From G963677085 sp963677085 (GTDB lineage: Bacteria > Planctomycetota > Planctomycetia > Pirellulales > Thermoguttaceae), in NCBI GenBank assembly GCA_963677085.2, contig CAXXFH010000004.1:2914001-2978000 (forward strand): a stretch of 64,000 bases of DNA. The letters run 5' to 3'. The position numbers were made by a program, and so were the translations under genes. This document shows, one piece after another, positions 42,996-51,753 of the stretch (positions are counted from its first letter, which is position 1; every line of letters starts with the position of its first letter). The notes beneath the pieces were generated by a model. It did no database searches and had not been told where the DNA came from. It worked only from the letters and a program-made list of their open reading frames with translations.

Positions 42996-44201
42996 ATGAC
43001 GATAATCAATCGAAAAAACTTTGCGATGCTTGCGTTGGTAGGACTGGTGCTGTCGGTGGGAATTTGTCCAGCGATGGCCGAGCAGTCCGAATCGCTCGAG
43101 TTCGTCACCCGTACGGCCGACGGCCATGGGGTTCTCGCCCGATGCCAGGGCAAGACGATTCTGCTGGTCTCCGGCACGCCCGAGCAGATGGGCGCGGCCC
43201 AGGGCCAATTACTGCGCGACAAAGTGGCCACCTTGATGCAGCGCGTGCTCTACGTCGTAGGGGCGGGCGACAGCTTGCGCTCGGGTATCTGGTTCTTCGA
43301 CCGCATGGAAGAAATTCAACGTCGCACGTTGCCGCACATTCCCAAGCGGTTCGTCGCCGAGTGCGACGCGCTCTCCGAAGCGGCCGGTGTTTCGCAGCGC
43401 AACGGGCGTTACGCCAACCTGTTTCCCGAGCGGTTCCATTGCAGCGGAACGGCCCTGCGCGGCAAGGCCACCGTCGACGGTCAGGTGCTGCATGCCCGGG
43501 TGCTCGACTACATGCGCGATATCCGCCTACAAGACGCCGCCACAGTGACTGTCTTCATGCCCGACGGGTATAACGCCTGGGTAAGTCTCGGCTATGCGGG
43601 TTTCGTGGGCACGGTCACTGCGATGAACGAAAAGGGACTGGCCATCGGTGAGATGGGCGGTCGCGGCGAGGGCGACTGGGATGGCATGCCCATGAGCTTC
43701 CTGCTTCGCGAAGTGATGGAGCGGGCCGACAACGTGGAGGAAGCCCTGGAGATCATCCGCAACACGCCGCGCACGTGCGAGTATTACTATGTGGTGAGCG
43801 ACAAATCAGGCGCGATGCGCGGGATGCGCTGCACGCCGAAGGAAATGATGCTCTTGCATCCCGGTCGGCAGCACGAACTGCTTCCGCATGTGCCGGACGA
43901 CGTCGTACTGGTCTCCGGGCCCGGTCGCGCCGAGGTGCTCAGCCAGCGCATCCAGGAGCATTACGGCAAGATCGACGCCGCCCGACTGATCGAGATCATC
44001 AAGCGACCCGTGTCGATGAAGTCGAACCTGCACGACGCGGTTTTTGCTCCGCAGTCGCTCGAAATGTGGTTTGCCGACGCCGGCCGCCACACGTGTGCCT
44101 GCGACGAGCCGTACGCCCACTTCAAACTGCCGGAATTGATCGAATTTTTCCAGCAAAATGCGACACCCGCCGCCGCACCGCCCGCGACCGCACCACAATA
44201 A
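42996..44201 (+). CDS. C45-type autoproteolytic acyltransferase/hydrolase, exported
   Basis: The start is ATG 42996 (MTIINRKNFAM), giving 401 residues with a signal peptide (about 1-28, PAMAEQ). The Ntn-hydrolase pattern of the C45 (acyl-CoA:6-aminopenicillanate acyltransferase-like) family is seen. A candidate nucleophile is Cys149 in RFHCSGTAL, followed by GKATVDGQVLHARVLDYM. Later blocks are GYAGFVGTVTAMNEKGLAIGEM and a C-terminal WFADAGRHTCACDEPYAHF. Autocleavage before Cys149 would give two chains. The substrate is unknown, perhaps an amide or lactone. Confidence 0.88.
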   Translation: MTIINRKNFAMLALVGLVLSVGICPAMAEQSESLEFVTRTADGHGVLARCQGKTILLVSGTPEQMGAAQGQLLRDKVATLMQRVLYVVGAGDSLRSGIWFFDRMEEIQRRTLPHIPKRFVAECDALSEAAGVSQRNGRYANLFPERFHCSGTALRGKATVDGQVLHARVLDYMRDIRLQDAATVTVFMPDGYNAWVSLGYAGFVGTVTAMNEKGLAIGEMGGRGEGDWDGMPMSFLLREVMERADNVEEALEIIRNTPRTCEYYYVVSDKSGAMRGMRCTPKEMMLLHPGRQHELLPHVPDDVVLVSGPGRAEVLSQRIQEHYGKIDAARLIEIIKRPVSMKSNLHDAVFAPQSLEMWFADAGRHTCACDEPYAHFKLPELIEFFQQNATPAAAPPATAPQ

Positions 44202-44265
44202 CCCGGGCGATAGACTGATCCGATTGGACGCGCACGACTTCGATCGGCTATGATCGAAGCATTCC

Positions 44266-44307
44266 CTCCCCTCTCCCTTTTGGGGAGAGGGGCCGGGGGT
44301 GAGGGGG
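44266..44307. repeat. palindromic element, CCCTCTCC family
   Basis: CTCCCCTCTCCC and GGGGAGAGGGG flank a short loop and are followed by CCGGGGGTGAGGGGG. It lies between the C45 and sulfatase genes. Confidence 0.9.
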
Positions 44308-44364
44308 TTTTTCATCGCCCGTTCGCCCCCACTCCATTGTCCGCCATCCAACAGGAGCCCTCTC

Positions 44365-45735
44365 ATGACGCGCCCGCAACGGTTAGTCCTGTTCGCTTTG
44401 TTTATCTCTTTGCTCGTAGTTCGTTCGGCCGTAGCCGCCGACGTAACCCGGCCTAACATTATCTTCGTGCTGACCGACGACCAGCGTTGGGACACGTTGG
44501 GTTGCATGGGCAATCAAATCATCCAGACGCCGAATGTCGACCGGCTGGCCGACGAGGGCGTGGTGTTCGACAATTGCTTCGTCACTACGTCGATCTGTAT
44601 GACGAATCGGGCGTGTATTTTCACGGGCCAATACGCGGCGCGCCACGGTGTGATCGACTTTCGTACGCAGTTCACTTCCGAGCAGTTGGCCCAAACGTAT
44701 CCGGCTCTGTTGAAACAGTCCGGCTACTACGTGGGCTTCGTCGGCAAGTGGGGCGTGGGCAAGCCGCCACAAGGGTTGTTCGATTACGACAAGGCGTGGC
44801 CCGGGCAAAATAAGTATTTCAACACGATCGACGGCAAGACGGTCCATCTGACCGGATTGATGGGTGGGCAAGCGTTGGAGTTTCTCGACACGGCCCCCCG
44901 CGACCGGCCGTTCTGCCTCTCGATCAGCTTCAAGGCGCCGCATTGCCAGGACGGCCATCCGGACCAGTTTCTTTACGATCCTGAACTGGAGTCGCTGTAT
45001 CAAGACGCAACGATTCCGCCGGCCAAGCTCTCCGACCCGGCCTTCTTCGAGGCATTGCCCGAGTTTCTGAAGACCTCGGAAAACCGCCGTCGCTGGCAGT
45101 TGCGTTTCGCCAACCCGGAACTGTACCAGCGCATGATGAAGGCCCACTACCGGCTGATCAGCGGCGCGGACCGCGAAGTGGGCCGCATGGTAGCCAAGCT
45201 TCGCCAGCAGGGGTTAGACAAAAACACAATAATCATCTACACCGGCGACAACGGCTTTTACCTGGGCGAGCGAGGGCTGGCCGGCAAATGGTATCCGCAC
45301 GAGGTTTCGATGCGCGTACCGCTGGTGGTCTTCGATCCTCGACTGCCGACCGCTCAGCGTGGGACGCGTCGCGAGCAGCCCGTGCTGAGCATCGATCTGG
45401 CCCCAACGATGCTGGCCATGGCCGATGTCGCAGCGCCCGAGCGGATGCAAGGGGTGAGTCTGCTGCCGTTGCTCGAAGGGAAAACGCCCTCGTGGCGCGA
45501 CGAATTTTTCTACGAGCACCTGTTCAAGCATTCGCGCATCCCGCGCAGCGAGGCCGTGCGTACGTCGCAGTACAAGTACATCCGATACCTCGACAGCCAA
45601 CCGCTGTACGAGGAACTATACGACCTGGAAACGGATCCCGACGAAGCCCACAATCTGGCTGAGAAACCGGAACACGCGAAAACGCTCGACGCAATGCGAG
45701 CCAAGTGGGCTGCCTGGCGGGAAAACGTGAAGTAA
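44365..45735 (+). CDS. secreted sulfatase (S1 type) with altered maturation motif
   Basis: The start is ATG 44365 (MTRPQRLVLFALF), preceded by CAGGAG, giving 456 residues with a signal peptide (about 1-25). Metal ligands are in NIIFVLTDDQRWD and YTGDNGFYLGE. The formylglycine site is TTSICMTNRACIFTGQY: Cys78 is the residue to be oxidised, but the core is C-M-T-N-R instead of C-x-P-x-R (or C-x-A-x-R). Other S1 features are present: GKWGVG, and SFKAPH. It probably desulfates a polysaccharide in the periplasm if matured. Confidence 0.92.
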   Translation: MTRPQRLVLFALFISLLVVRSAVAADVTRPNIIFVLTDDQRWDTLGCMGNQIIQTPNVDRLADEGVVFDNCFVTTSICMTNRACIFTGQYAARHGVIDFRTQFTSEQLAQTYPALLKQSGYYVGFVGKWGVGKPPQGLFDYDKAWPGQNKYFNTIDGKTVHLTGLMGGQALEFLDTAPRDRPFCLSISFKAPHCQDGHPDQFLYDPELESLYQDATIPPAKLSDPAFFEALPEFLKTSENRRRWQLRFANPELYQRMMKAHYRLISGADREVGRMVAKLRQQGLDKNTIIIYTGDNGFYLGERGLAGKWYPHEVSMRVPLVVFDPRLPTAQRGTRREQPVLSIDLAPTMLAMADVAAPERMQGVSLLPLLEGKTPSWRDEFFYEHLFKHSRIPRSEAVRTSQYKYIRYLDSQPLYEELYDLETDPDEAHNLAEKPEHAKTLDAMRAKWAAWRENVK

Positions 45736-45758
45736 ACGCATTTATTGATGCTTCTCTT

Positions 45759-45782
45759 GTTCCCAAGCTCCAGCTTGGGAAC
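45759..45782. repeat. palindrome GTTCCCAAGCT-CC-AGCTTGGGAAC
   Basis: Perfect 11-nt arms, 24 nt after the sulfatase stop. TCCCAAGCT family. Confidence 0.9.
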
Positions 45783-45930
45783 ACACTTTCCAGGAGCTCT
45801 GCTTCGAGGATCTGCCGAGTCGCGTGGGGTATTTGAAGAGTTTCGCCAGCCAACGTTTCGTTCGGTTAGCGGCGTCGGGCGCGACCAGCGGTCGCGGCTT
45901 GATGAAATGGTGCTGGAAACATCAGCCTTA

Positions 45931-46386
45931 TCACTCCATCTGCGACATGGGCCTCCGAGGTGCCGTGGCTGCCGATCGTGGAACGTCGAAGTCTTGCGTG
46001 GTCGAAGCGGCTGCCAGGTCGACCACAACGGAGAACTCCGCGAATAACGACTTCGGTGCTGAATCGGGTTTTGTTGCCCGTTCAAAGCCCAAGATCCGCA
46101 CGCGATACTTGCCGCCCGAGATTCCCCGGTGCGACGTTTGTGTGTCGTATCGACCATCGTTGATTTCGGCAAAACCTTGCAGCCCATCGTTACCGGCCGC
46201 CACATCGGGGTCGAAGAAGATCGCGCCCGCGGGCACAGGTGCACCGTTGAAGGTAATTTTGCCCGAAATGTCGAACCCCTCACGCCGATTGTTGCCGCAG
46301 CCGAACAACACGACGGCAAGCAGCGCAGCGGCGACTCCCGCAGCGACCGCCAATGACCCACCGCCGTTTTGCAGTACGCGTTGCAT
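45931..46386 (-). CDS. carboxypeptidase-regulatory-like lipoprotein
   Basis: The start is ATG 46386 (MQRVLQNGG), 10 nt after GAGGTG; a GTG 12 nt upstream is an alternative. It has 151 residues. A hydrophobic segment ends in a lipobox-like VVLFGC (about 24-30). The body is a small beta-sandwich with ISGKITFNGAPVPAGAIFFDP, typical of the planctomycete lipoproteins encoded after DUF1559 genes, and RYDTQTSHRGISGGKYRVRI. It is cotranscribed, by position, with the DUF1559 gene upstream. The role is unknown. Confidence 0.88.
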   Translation of the reverse strand: MQRVLQNGGGSLAVAAGVAAALLAVVLFGCGNNRREGFDISGKITFNGAPVPAGAIFFDPDVAAGNDGLQGFAEINDGRYDTQTSHRGISGGKYRVRILGFERATKPDSAPKSLFAEFSVVVDLAAASTTQDFDVPRSAATAPRRPMSQME

Positions 46387-46450
46387 GAGAGAAATCACCT
46401 CGACGAAAATAGGAGAAGGTTTTTATTGAGCCTTGCATATTGAATGAACA

Positions 46451-46510
46451 GAGGGCGACCATCGGGAGCCCGGTTTCAAGGCTTTTGACTTTACCCAACC
46501 GTTCAATGAA
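46451..46510 (-). repeat. hairpin/GTTGGTCGC element, type B short
   Basis: On the minus strand CTTG-AAAC-CGGG (46480-46469) is followed by CTCCCGATGGTCGC (46468-46455). The preceding 25 nt align with 49205-49230. Same strand as, and upstream of, the lipoprotein gene. Confidence 0.82.
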
Positions 46511-46529
46511 TATGCAAACATCAATAACT

Positions 46530-46556
46530 GGTTCCGAGGCTAGAGCTTCGGAACCA
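46530..46556. repeat. palindrome GGTTCCGA...TCGGAACC
   Basis: An imperfect inverted repeat in the gap between the DUF1559 gene and the lipoprotein gene. Confidence 0.75.
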
Positions 46557-46590
46557 GGAGCTCCGTTCATTCGATAAGCAAGGCTCTAAA

Positions 46591-47616
46591 TTACGGCACG
46601 ACCTCGATCTCACCGCCGTTGCGGCTGGCGGTCGCCCAGTAGACGCCCATGTCGACACTTTCGGCAACGAACGTTATCGAACCGTCGCAACGAGCGAAAT
46701 GCGTTCCGCCCGGGTGGTTGCTGCCGAAGCTGACGTTGTTGAACTCATCCAGATATACGGAGTAGGCCACCGTGTGGATACTGTGTCGCACGTTTTTGGT
46801 AGAGGCACACCAGCGGCAACTGCCCGCCCCGCACCCCCGGGCCCAACTGCGATAGACATCGGCGCCGTCCCAGGAGAGTTCGCCCAGCAAAAAGGTGTTC
46901 GACAACCCGTCGCGAACCTCGGCCCAACTGGCGCCACGGTCTTTTAGGATCACTCCCGTTTCGGCGTAGCCGCCACAATTGCCGACGTCTTCGTAGGCGT
47001 AGTCGGTGCTCGACGAAGCATTGACACCGACGGGACCGATGACCCCGTAGTAATGTGTGGTGTAAACGTCTTGCCCGTCGATTCGATCGGCCGTCGAATT
47101 GAAAGCCGAGTAATAGGCCGAGCGCTCGTCGGGCTGACTGGGGCATAAAAATGCCGGTATGCCGTTGAGCGCCAACTGTTTGACTGCGGTCGTGCTGTAG
47201 TTCCAGGTTAGATCGAACTGATCGAAGAGGTTTCCTTGCTCGATGTAGGGTAACAGCAATACGTGGAAGGAAAGTTGCGAGGTGTCGTACAGTCCGCCGG
47301 GCGGCAGTGAACCGTGGGCGTCGTGGTAAAGGTGCAATCCCAGGGCGAGTTGCTTGAGGTTGTTGCTACACTGCATTCGCCGCGCGGCTTCCCGAGCCGA
47401 CTGTACGGCCGGCAACAACAGGGCAATCAGGATCCCGATGATCGCGATGACCACCAATAATTCTACCAGGGTGAAGCCCTTGGTACCTTGTTGCGTAGAC
47501 TGCCAGCGACGGCGACGCGCCGATGCCCGAGAGTCGGCCGAATGAAGGTCGCCCGACCGGTTTGCCGTTGTGGCGGGGCAGCTTTGGATAATGAATGACC
47601 GCACCGATCCCCCCAT
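46591..47616 (-). CDS. DUF1559 family pseudopilin-like protein
   Basis: The start is uncertain: ATG 47616 (MGGSVRSFIIQ) gives 341 residues, but about 47 precede the prepilin-type motif KGFTLVELLVVIAIIGILIALLLPAVQSAREAARR. That motif marks a type IV pilin-like N-terminal helix cleaved before Phe. The DUF1559 body follows, with CSNNLKQLALGLHLYHDAHGSLPPGG and the C-terminal SNHPGGTHFARCDGSITFVAESVD. Planctomycetes carry many such genes; role unknown. It is followed by its usual small lipoprotein partner. Confidence 0.93.
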   Translation of the reverse strand: MGGSVRSFIIQSCPATTANRSGDLHSADSRASARRRRWQSTQQGTKGFTLVELLVVIAIIGILIALLLPAVQSAREAARRMQCSNNLKQLALGLHLYHDAHGSLPPGGLYDTSQLSFHVLLLPYIEQGNLFDQFDLTWNYSTTAVKQLALNGIPAFLCPSQPDERSAYYSAFNSTADRIDGQDVYTTHYYGVIGPVGVNASSSTDYAYEDVGNCGGYAETGVILKDRGASWAEVRDGLSNTFLLGELSWDGADVYRSWARGCGAGSCRWCASTKNVRHSIHTVAYSVYLDEFNNVSFGSNHPGGTHFARCDGSITFVAESVDMGVYWATASRNGGEIEVVP

Positions 47617-47986
47617 GCCGAACGGCGAAGAAAACCCGGAAAGGAAAAGAGGTTGGGAGTCTTTTTGGTTACCAGACGGGCGGGCCTCAGGCTTGCACCG
47701 GGAAAGGCCCCTCGACCCTTTTCCTTTCGCTACCACGTAGCCTGCGCCACACTATCCAGATTTTCAGCGCTAACCAGAGCAATAACAATAGACGATCGCT
47801 CTGCTTCTTGCACAATCTGACCCCGGAACCTTGGGGGGCGGTGCTGGGGTCAGGGGAGCCCTTGGGGTTAGGCGAAGATTGGTCGACGGGTATCCATGGG
47901 CGACTTGTCCGCCCTTGACGAAAAAGGGGCAGACAAGCTGCCCCTGGCACCCCTGCTTTTCAGGTTTGGCAAAGCATTGGCTTCTT
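47617..47986. other. intergenic region with inverted repeats
   Basis: It contains GGCGACTTGTCCGCCC (47892-47907) and GGGGCAGACAAGCTGCCCC (about 47927-47945), two units of the GGCTTGTCC family. No supported gene. Confidence 0.55.
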
Positions 47987-49153
47987 CTAGCCCTTCGACC
48001 ACTCGGGCTTGGGTTGTTGCAGGATGTCCATCGGCGTGTCGCCTTGAATGGCGGCCACTGTCTTTTCGGCTGCCGCGACACTCGACGCGTCGGGATGAAC
48101 CTCGATGGTGATCTCCGTGCGGCGCGACTCGCCCGGGCTGAGTTCGACGACACGTCCCTGCCGCTTTTCGAACGACTTCACATTGGGGAAGTTCAACGCC
48201 GGCTCCAAGCCCGTCACGTAACCATCGGCCACCGCCTGACGGTTCTTCCAAAGGGTGAAGCACGGTAGTTGGGTTTTGTTGAACTTCAGGCTCACTCCCT
48301 TGTCACCGGTTACGTTGCGCAACAACACTTGCGTATTGTCGTTGGCGTCGGCTGCCAGGTCGAAGAAGAAGCAGGCTTCAGGCATTCCTGGGGTTTCGGC
48401 ACCATAAGTATCCCACTCGCCGAGATTCTCGACGGCAACGCCGTTGTGAGGAGCCACCGTCTTCACCGGCAGCACTACCTTGGCGCCAGGTGTCAGCAGC
48501 GGCGCTCCGAAGTTGATGTGGTAGAGCAACTCCAACTCGCCGTTCTCGGCTGAAAGGTTTTTGATTTCGTCGACGACCGTCATGCCGGGCTGTCCTACCT
48601 TGGTCGTGATGGTCGAGGTCAGCCGCAGCTTGTTGCCGAACAGTCGGGTTTCGTCGACTTCGCCCACGATGGTGATTTCGCCTGAGTCGCCGTCGATCGT
48701 CACTTCGACCTTGTGAGCCGGTGTGTTGGCGATCTTGCCGTGAAGCGGATGGATCAAGGCCCCGTTTTCGTTGAACTCCGGCGCGCCGTTGCTCTCTAGG
48801 CCGCAACGGACCAGCAGTTCGTCGAAGCCGTCGAGCCAGCCGATGCCGGTGGCTTCCCAGAGATTGACGAACGCCGGATTGACCGGCCCTTTGACGGGCG
48901 ATTTCCAGCCGAGTTCGACGTGGTCCATGCTCGCGCGCCAGATACCCATGCCCCGGGTAGGAACGACCACGAAGCGGAACGCGCCGTTGTTGACCTCGAT
49001 CACGTCGACTCCCGCACGCCGGCCCGTCTTGAGCGTACGTTTGGACACGGAGTACCCAAAGGCTTCCCCTTCAACATTGCCGGGGCCCAGCGCGATTTGC
49101 TCCACAAAAACGTCTTGCTCTAGGTCTGTCAACGTCCAGGTTTGCTTCGACAT
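47987..49153 (-). CDS. DUF4432 family protein (aldose 1-epimerase-like fold)
   Basis: The start is ATG 49153 (MSKQTWTLTDLEQDV), preceded by GAGGAG, giving 388 residues. DUF4432 proteins have the galactose-mutarotase-like beta-supersandwich fold. Seen are VVVPTRGMGIWRAS near 75, PLHGKIANTPAH near 145, ELLYHINFGAPLL near 220 and TLWKNRQAVADGYVTGLEPALN near 330. The mutarotase-type His and acidic residues fall in these blocks. It diverges from the cupin gene across a 749-nt gap, so it may serve the same sugar pathway. Confidence 0.85.
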   Translation of the reverse strand: MSKQTWTLTDLEQDVFVEQIALGPGNVEGEAFGYSVSKRTLKTGRRAGVDVIEVNNGAFRFVVVPTRGMGIWRASMDHVELGWKSPVKGPVNPAFVNLWEATGIGWLDGFDELLVRCGLESNGAPEFNENGALIHPLHGKIANTPAHKVEVTIDGDSGEITIVGEVDETRLFGNKLRLTSTITTKVGQPGMTVVDEIKNLSAENGELELLYHINFGAPLLTPGAKVVLPVKTVAPHNGVAVENLGEWDTYGAETPGMPEACFFFDLAADANDNTQVLLRNVTGDKGVSLKFNKTQLPCFTLWKNRQAVADGYVTGLEPALNFPNVKSFEKRQGRVVELSPGESRRTEITIEVHPDASSVAAAEKTVAAIQGDTPMDILQQPKPEWSKG

Positions 49154-49902
49154 GAGTTTCTCCTCGCAAGAATGGATTTGTTGATGTCTACATATTCGTT
49201 GAAGGGTCGGCCAAAGCCAAACGTCTTGAAACCGGGCTCCTGCTGGTCGCCTTGCGGTCATCGACTATGCAGCCGCCGACGGTGACGTGATCCGACGTTT
49301 AATTCCAGTGAAATGCGACAGCTCGACGGCGTGCTCAACGCATTGCGATGTAAACGCCGAAAGATTTTTCGGTTTGGCGAGGATTTCCACGCCTTCCGAC
49401 CTGCGATTCCCTGAAGTTTTGACGCACGAGACGCGAAAACAATGTACTGCTCATCTTGTGTGGTGGCCAGGGCCTGAAAATGATTGCCCGACGCTCGGCT
49501 TCACCCGGACAACGCAGGTCACCCACTTTTACATTTCATCTTTCATTTACTTGCCAGCGCTTCGGCCAAGGGCTACAACAGGGACTATCCAGCGACAATG
49601 TCCCAGTAGATTACGGTGTCCGCTGGACGCCCGTGCCTTAGTCGGCACAGCTCGGGGACTCTTGGTGGCGTTGGCCCTTTCGTGCCGCTGGGTAAGCCCA
49701 GAGTTGATCCACCGCCGGTCGTACGTTCTGTCGGTCGGCGGATGACTATTGAGGACTACGCGGCTAGCGGAACAGGGCGACCACAGCGGAAGCCCGACAA
49801 GCCGTAGGTCAGATTCGACGCGGCCGTTCCGCTTCCTGCGCAGACGTCAACATTTCTTCAGCATCACTTATTCCTTCAGCATCACTGTCAACGGGTACAA
49901 CT
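49154..49902. other. long divergent intergenic region
   Basis: It probably holds promoters for the DUF4432 gene and the cupin-led run. A type B element lies at 49198-49275. GC is lower at 49510-49560 and 49840-49905. An open plus frame at 49287-49745 lacks coding character and is not called. Confidence 0.5.
49198..49275 (+). repeat. hairpin/GTTGGTCGC element, type B short
   Basis: CTTG-AAAC-CGGG, closed by G-U pairs, is followed by CTCCTGCTGGTCGC (49237-49250). The tail CATCGACTATGCAG matches 36290-36300. Confidence 0.82.
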
Positions 49903-51171
49903 ATGTGTGCATCTCCCCTCGTCAAGACTGACAACGTGGAACAAATCCTTGCTCGCGCCATCGATGCCGGCGAAGGACTGCTGCGGCTGACTCCCTGTTG
50001 GGTCCCGCGTAGTTTCCTGCATCCTGGCAAACGTATCAAGCTGCACCCCGAAGACTGGTACGCTCTGGGTGTGCATCGCGGCGGCATCGACGAACGCTGG
50101 TTCGCCAGTACGACCGAGGCGATGAACGACAATCGGGCCGACGATGAGGGCCTCAGCTACTGCATCTTCGAAGGCGAGCGGTTCCTGCTCCGCGACGCCG
50201 TGGCCGAGGGCAAAGGCCGCGTCGTGGGCAACGCCATCTGGGAGAAATACGAGCGTTGGCCCGTGTACTCCAAGTTCTTCGACAATATGGGTCCCATCCC
50301 GCACCACATGCACCAAAAGGCCGAGCATGCCGCGCTGACCGGCCAGCAGGGCAAGCCCGAGTGTTACTACTTCCCGCCGCAACTGAACCGGGCAGAAAAC
50401 CACTTCGACTACACTTTCATGGGCCTGGAGCCGGGCACCTCGCAAGACGACGTCCGCCGCTGCCTGGAGAACTGGAGCAAGGGCGACAACGGCATTCTGG
50501 ACCTCTCGAAGGCCTATCGTCTGAAGCCGGGCACCGGTTGGATGATCCCGGCCGGTGTGTTGCACGCCCCCGGTTCGCTTTGTACCTATGAACCGCAATG
50601 GGGTAGCGACGTGTTCGGTATGTTCCAGTCGCTGGTCGAGGGACGCGAAGTGCCTTGGGACCTGCTGGTCAAAGACGTGCCCAAAGACAAACACCAGGAT
50701 CTCGACTACATCATCGGCCAGTTGGACTGGGAGAAGAACGTCGACCCCTGTTTCAAGCAGAGCAACTACGTGGAGCCGATCGTCGACGAGTCGACCTCCG
50801 GCGACGGCTACACCGACCGCTGGATCGACTACGGCACGTTCGACGGCGAGCAACTCATCTCGGCCAAGGAACTCACGATCGAGCCGGGCGCCAAGTGCGT
50901 GCTAAAAGATCCCGGTGCCAGCGGATGGATCACCGTGCAAGGTGGCGGTCGCATGGGCAAGCTCGAATTGCAGACGCCCGTGATGATCCGCTTCGGCGAA
51001 GAGCCGTGGGACGAAGTGTTCATCACGGCCGAAGCGGCTGCGGCGGGCGTGGAGATCGAGAACACCGGCGGCGAACCGTTGGTGGGCCTGCGCTACTTCG
51101 GCCCCAACGTCCACCCGAAGACGCCGCAGATCGGCGACCACAAAAAGAACAACGGCCGTTGGGCTCCGTGA
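49903..51171 (+). CDS. cupin protein resembling class I mannose-6-phosphate isomerase
   Basis: The 422-residue protein has two cupin-like halves. The metal-site region GPIPHHMHQKAEHA (near 128) resembles the zinc ligands of phosphomannose isomerases. Further cupin features are GTGWMIPAGVLHAPGS (near 215) and ELTIEPGAKCVLKD in the second barrel. It probably isomerises a sugar or sugar phosphate; the exact substrate is not readable. First gene of the run cupin - DUF559 - TIM barrel - four-helix bundle - oxidoreductase. Confidence 0.8.
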   Translation: MCASPLVKTDNVEQILARAIDAGEGLLRLTPCWVPRSFLHPGKRIKLHPEDWYALGVHRGGIDERWFASTTEAMNDNRADDEGLSYCIFEGERFLLRDAVAEGKGRVVGNAIWEKYERWPVYSKFFDNMGPIPHHMHQKAEHAALTGQQGKPECYYFPPQLNRAENHFDYTFMGLEPGTSQDDVRRCLENWSKGDNGILDLSKAYRLKPGTGWMIPAGVLHAPGSLCTYEPQWGSDVFGMFQSLVEGREVPWDLLVKDVPKDKHQDLDYIIGQLDWEKNVDPCFKQSNYVEPIVDESTSGDGYTDRWIDYGTFDGEQLISAKELTIEPGAKCVLKDPGASGWITVQGGGRMGKLELQTPVMIRFGEEPWDEVFITAEAAAAGVEIENTGGEPLVGLRYFGPNVHPKTPQIGDHKKNNGRWAP

Positions 51172-51206
51172 GTCGTGGTTGGATCAAATTCGAGTGTCGT
51201 CCAGAG

Positions 51207-51250
51207 TCTCCCCTCTCCCGCTGTGCGGGAGAGGGGCCGGGGGTGAGGGC
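51207..51250. repeat. palindromic element, CCCTCTCC family, left of DUF559
   Basis: TCTCCCCTCTCCCGC, then GCGGGAGAGGGG and the tail CCGGGGGTGAGGGC. The matching copy at 51664-51697 has the same stem and orientation on the other side of the gene. Confidence 0.92.
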
Positions 51251-51276
51251 AGTTTGATCGGAGAATACGCCAGACC

Positions 51277-51654
51277 ATGCCGAGCAAGCCGCGCCCGAAG
51301 CATCCCATGGTAATCGATCGCGCTCGCGGACTCCGTCGGACCGCTACTCCGCCCGAGCAACTCCTCTGGTCGGTACTTCGCGGCCGTCGGTTGACGGGAC
51401 TGAAGTTCCGGCGGCAAGAGGCCGTTGGACCGTATATTGTCGATTTTTGCTGTCGGCAGTTGAAACTCATTGTGGAACTCGACGGAATGAGCCATGAGGA
51501 GAAGGTAAGCCGTGACGAAGTGCGCACGCGATGGTTGGAACAACAAGGTTATCGCGTGTTTCGAGTAACCAACTGGGATGTCAATGAGGACTTAGAGGCT
51601 GTGGCAAGAGGGATAGCCCGAGAGGCGGGAGTGGAATTCGACCAAACCGGATGA
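51277..51654 (+). CDS. DUF559 (Vsr-like fold) endonuclease-domain protein
   Basis: The 125-residue protein is the normal size for DUF559, a restriction-endonuclease-like fold related to Vsr. The signature is visible: ARGLRRTATPPEQLLWSVLR, then KFRRQEAVGPYIVDFCCRQLKLIVELDG (candidate catalytic D..E..D) and GYRVFRVTNWDVNEDLE. Palindromic elements of the same kind lie 26 nt upstream and 9 nt downstream. It has no metabolic link to the flanking sugar genes, so it looks like an inserted passenger. No methylase is nearby. Confidence 0.88.
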   Translation: MPSKPRPKHPMVIDRARGLRRTATPPEQLLWSVLRGRRLTGLKFRRQEAVGPYIVDFCCRQLKLIVELDGMSHEEKVSRDEVRTRWLEQQGYRVFRVTNWDVNEDLEAVARGIAREAGVEFDQTG

Positions 51655-51663
51655 GCATCGCGT

Positions 51664-51697
51664 TCTCCCCTCTCCCGCCGAGCGGGAGAGGGGAGGA
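51664..51697. repeat. palindromic element, CCCTCTCC family, right of DUF559
   Basis: TCTCCCCTCTCCCGC / GCGGGAGAGGGGAGG, same stem as 51207 and same orientation; the CCGGGGGTGAGGG tail is missing. Confidence 0.9.
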
Positions 51698-51753
51698 ACT
51701 GTGCACCACCAACGCGCATTGACACAAACACTCATCAACAGTGAGGTTTCTTC

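Noticed and set aside
49287..49745. 152-codon plus-strand frame in the DUF4432-cupin gap
   Set aside because: No start signal, mixed codon bias and no recognisable domain.
51277..51654. DUF559 as part of a restriction-modification system
   Set aside because: No methyltransferase or specificity gene nearby; the flanking palindromes favour a mobile passenger.
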